64,000 bases of DNA, taken from contig NZ_FNFN01000001.1 of assembly GCF_900101045.1 (NCBI RefSeq), forward strand, positions 434,001 to 498,000, read 5' to 3'. Origin of the DNA: Nocardioides sp. YR527 (GTDB lineage: Bacteria; Actinomycetota; Actinomycetes; Propionibacteriales; Nocardioidaceae). Of the stretch, positions 62,835 through 64,000 are shown in pieces. Each line of letters begins with the position of its first letter. The first letter of the stretch is position 1. A program made the position numbers and the translations under genes. Below the pieces are notes generated by a model that saw only the letters and a program-made list of their open reading frames with translations, did no database searches and had not been told where the DNA came from.

Positions 62835-63700
62835 GCATCGCGACAAGGCCACCCGAGCAGGCCGTCCCGCCCCGGTTCCGTCCCTCCGGGATCGCGGTCG
62901 GAGTGGCTATCACTCTCGGTCTGATCATCGTGCACTGGTACGCCGCGGTGCAGACCAACACCTCGCCCAAGGAGCTGATCGAGGGCTGGCGGGGCCTGTG
63001 GAACTTCCTGTTCGGCCTCGACAAGACCTTCCCCAACGGCAAGACGATCCACCAGGACGGCGCCTTCCCCCTCGATCTGCGCTGGTCCGAGACGATCCGC
63101 CCCGGCCTGGAGTACTGCCTGCTGACGATCTGGATCGGCCTGCTCGGCACGACCCTGTCGATCCCGGCGGCGCTGCTGTTCGCGATCATCTCCTCGCGTA
63201 CGACCAACCGGTTCGTGCCGCTGTGGCTGGCCGGGCGAGCGGTGATGTCGGTGCTGCGTGCGATTCCCGAGACGGTCTATGCGCTGATGTTCATCGCCGC
63301 GGTCGGCTTCGGGGCCTTCCCGGGTGTGATCGCGCTGGCGATCCACAACGTCGCGGTGATGGGCAAGCTGTGGTCGGAGTCGATGGACGAGGTCGACCAG
63401 GGGCCGGTGGAGGCGCTGCGCGTCGCCGGTGCCTCGCCGGTCCAGACCGCCGCTCATGCGGTGCTGCCGGCGGTGATGCCCTCGCTGCTGGGTCTGCTGC
63501 TCTACCGGTTCGACACCAACGTACGGTCCTCCGTGATCCTCGGCACCGTCGGCGCCGGCGGCATCGGGTTCTTCATCAAGACCGAGGTGGACAGCTTCCA
63601 CTTCGACACGATGATGACCTACGTCTGCATGGTGATCGTCCTGATCATCGTCATCGACCTGTTCAGCGCCTGGCTGCGCCGGAAGGTCGGCGCGGTCTGA
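62831..63700 (+). CDS. phnE: Phosphonate ABC transporter permease PhnE
   Basis: A 289-aa permease with about six helices. The EAA loop is MDEVDQGPVEALRVAGASPVQT and the family start has a long periplasmic loop before helix 2. Only one permease gene is present, so it would work as a homodimer. It is coupled to phnC by ATGA and to the following dehydrogenase by TGATG. Confidence 0.92.
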   Translation: MSIATRPPEQAVPPRFRPSGIAVGVAITLGLIIVHWYAAVQTNTSPKELIEGWRGLWNFLFGLDKTFPNGKTIHQDGAFPLDLRWSETIRPGLEYCLLTIWIGLLGTTLSIPAALLFAIISSRTTNRFVPLWLAGRAVMSVLRAIPETVYALMFIAAVGFGAFPGVIALAIHNVAVMGKLWSESMDEVDQGPVEALRVAGASPVQTAAHAVLPAVMPSLLGLLLYRFDTNVRSSVILGTVGAGGIGFFIKTEVDSFHFDTMMTYVCMVIVLIIVIDLFSAWLRRKVGAV

Positions 63701-64000
63701 TGGCGCGGCTCGCGGTGTGGCGTGGTGGCGCCGAGGTGACGCTGGAGACCGTGGACCTGCCGGTGCCGGGTCCGGGGGAGACGTTGGTCGAGATCGACCT
63801 GGCGACGGTGTGCGGCTCCGACCACCACACGGTCTCCGGCCGGCGTCCCGGTGCCTGCCCGAGCGTGCTCGGGCACGAGGGCGTCGGGCGGATCGTTGGC
63901 ACCGGCCGGCGCGTGGTCTGGGGCGTCACCGTCTCCTGCGGGAGCTGTGACCGCTGCCTTCGGGGGCTCACCGCGAAGTGCCGCTCGGTGCGCAAGCTCG
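63700..64000 (+). CDS. Zinc-dependent alcohol dehydrogenase, phosphonate-associated (5' part only)
   Basis: The first 100 residues of a medium-chain dehydrogenase cut by the window end. The catalytic zinc site CGSDHHTV and GHEGVGRIVG and the structural zinc cysteines CGSCDRC and KC are all present. The position after phnE fits the TIGR03366 clade of phosphonate-associated dehydrogenases. The product may be an oxidised or reduced C2 compound such as acetaldehyde/ethanol or phosphonoacetaldehyde. The ATG overlaps the phnE stop by 1 nt. Confidence 0.87.
   Translation, partial: MARLAVWRGGAEVTLETVDLPVPGPGETLVEIDLATVCGSDHHTVSGRRPGACPSVLGHEGVGRIVGTGRRVVWGVTVSCGSCDRCLRGLTAKCRSVRKL

Overview
The window is high-GC DNA with Pup ligase, paired WYL regulators, a C-terminal-cysteine ferrochelatase, DUF4193/DUF3093/DUF3710 genes, many GTG starts and many apparently leaderless genes. 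This points to an actinobacterium. The general flavour suggests Propionibacteriales, perhaps Nocardioides-like (inference; no rRNA or tRNA gene was seen to test it).

Layout. (1) 1-2946: end of an EEP-family membrane phosphohydrolase, a SulP anion transporter and a divergent MerR regulator with a 21-bp dyad between them. (2) 3028-12412: pafA, a two-domain FKBP lipoprotein, pafB-pafC, tatA-tatC, a lipid kinase and the HelY-type helicase, much as in mycobacteria. (3) 12583-18469: ferrochelatase, inositol monophosphatase, DUF4193, DUF4235, DUF3093, dut, DUF3710, an OB-fold protein and DUF3159; most of this continues as trkA-trkA-APC-TrmA at 33270-37921 (the mycobacterial suhB-to-ceoB order). (4) 18466-33228 splits that conserved block and is devoted largely to metals: a lipoprotein, a PepSY redox membrane protein, zur, zinc-free ribosomal protein paralogues (L28, S14, L31, L32, S18, L36), a P-loop-less CobW protein, a permease plus His/Asp-rich partner, a reductase-methyltransferase fusion, HU and a YbtPQ/IrtAB-like ABC pair. 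Three Zur-box-like sites are visible. (5) 37946-45191: accessory genes including an SDR/AraC pair, an arylamine N-acetyltransferase, three overlapping alpha/beta hydrolase genes with a divergent AraC regulator, and two unknown membrane proteins. (6) 45374-50771: aconitase with three stacked operator-like sites, a lipoprotein, two unknown proteins and a thiamine-binding protein. (7) 50778-58185: a Tat-exported two-subunit molybdenum hydroxylase, an acyl-CoA synthetase/MFS operon with a divergent PucR regulator, and a small membrane protein. (8) 58233-64000: a phosphonate-catabolism locus with a PhnX-like hydrolase, GntR regulator, FAD oxidoreductase, PhnD/C/E transporter and the start of a zinc alcohol dehydrogenase; two matching 16-bp operators lie in the divergent promoter region.

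The two least explained signals are non-coding. One is an element of two reverse plus three forward 21-nt repeat units, present with identical unit spacing at 12447-12540 and 49373-49466. The other is a recurrent TANNNT hexamer 6-8 nt before start codons with no Shine-Dalgarno sequence, suggesting systematic leaderless transcription of housekeeping genes.
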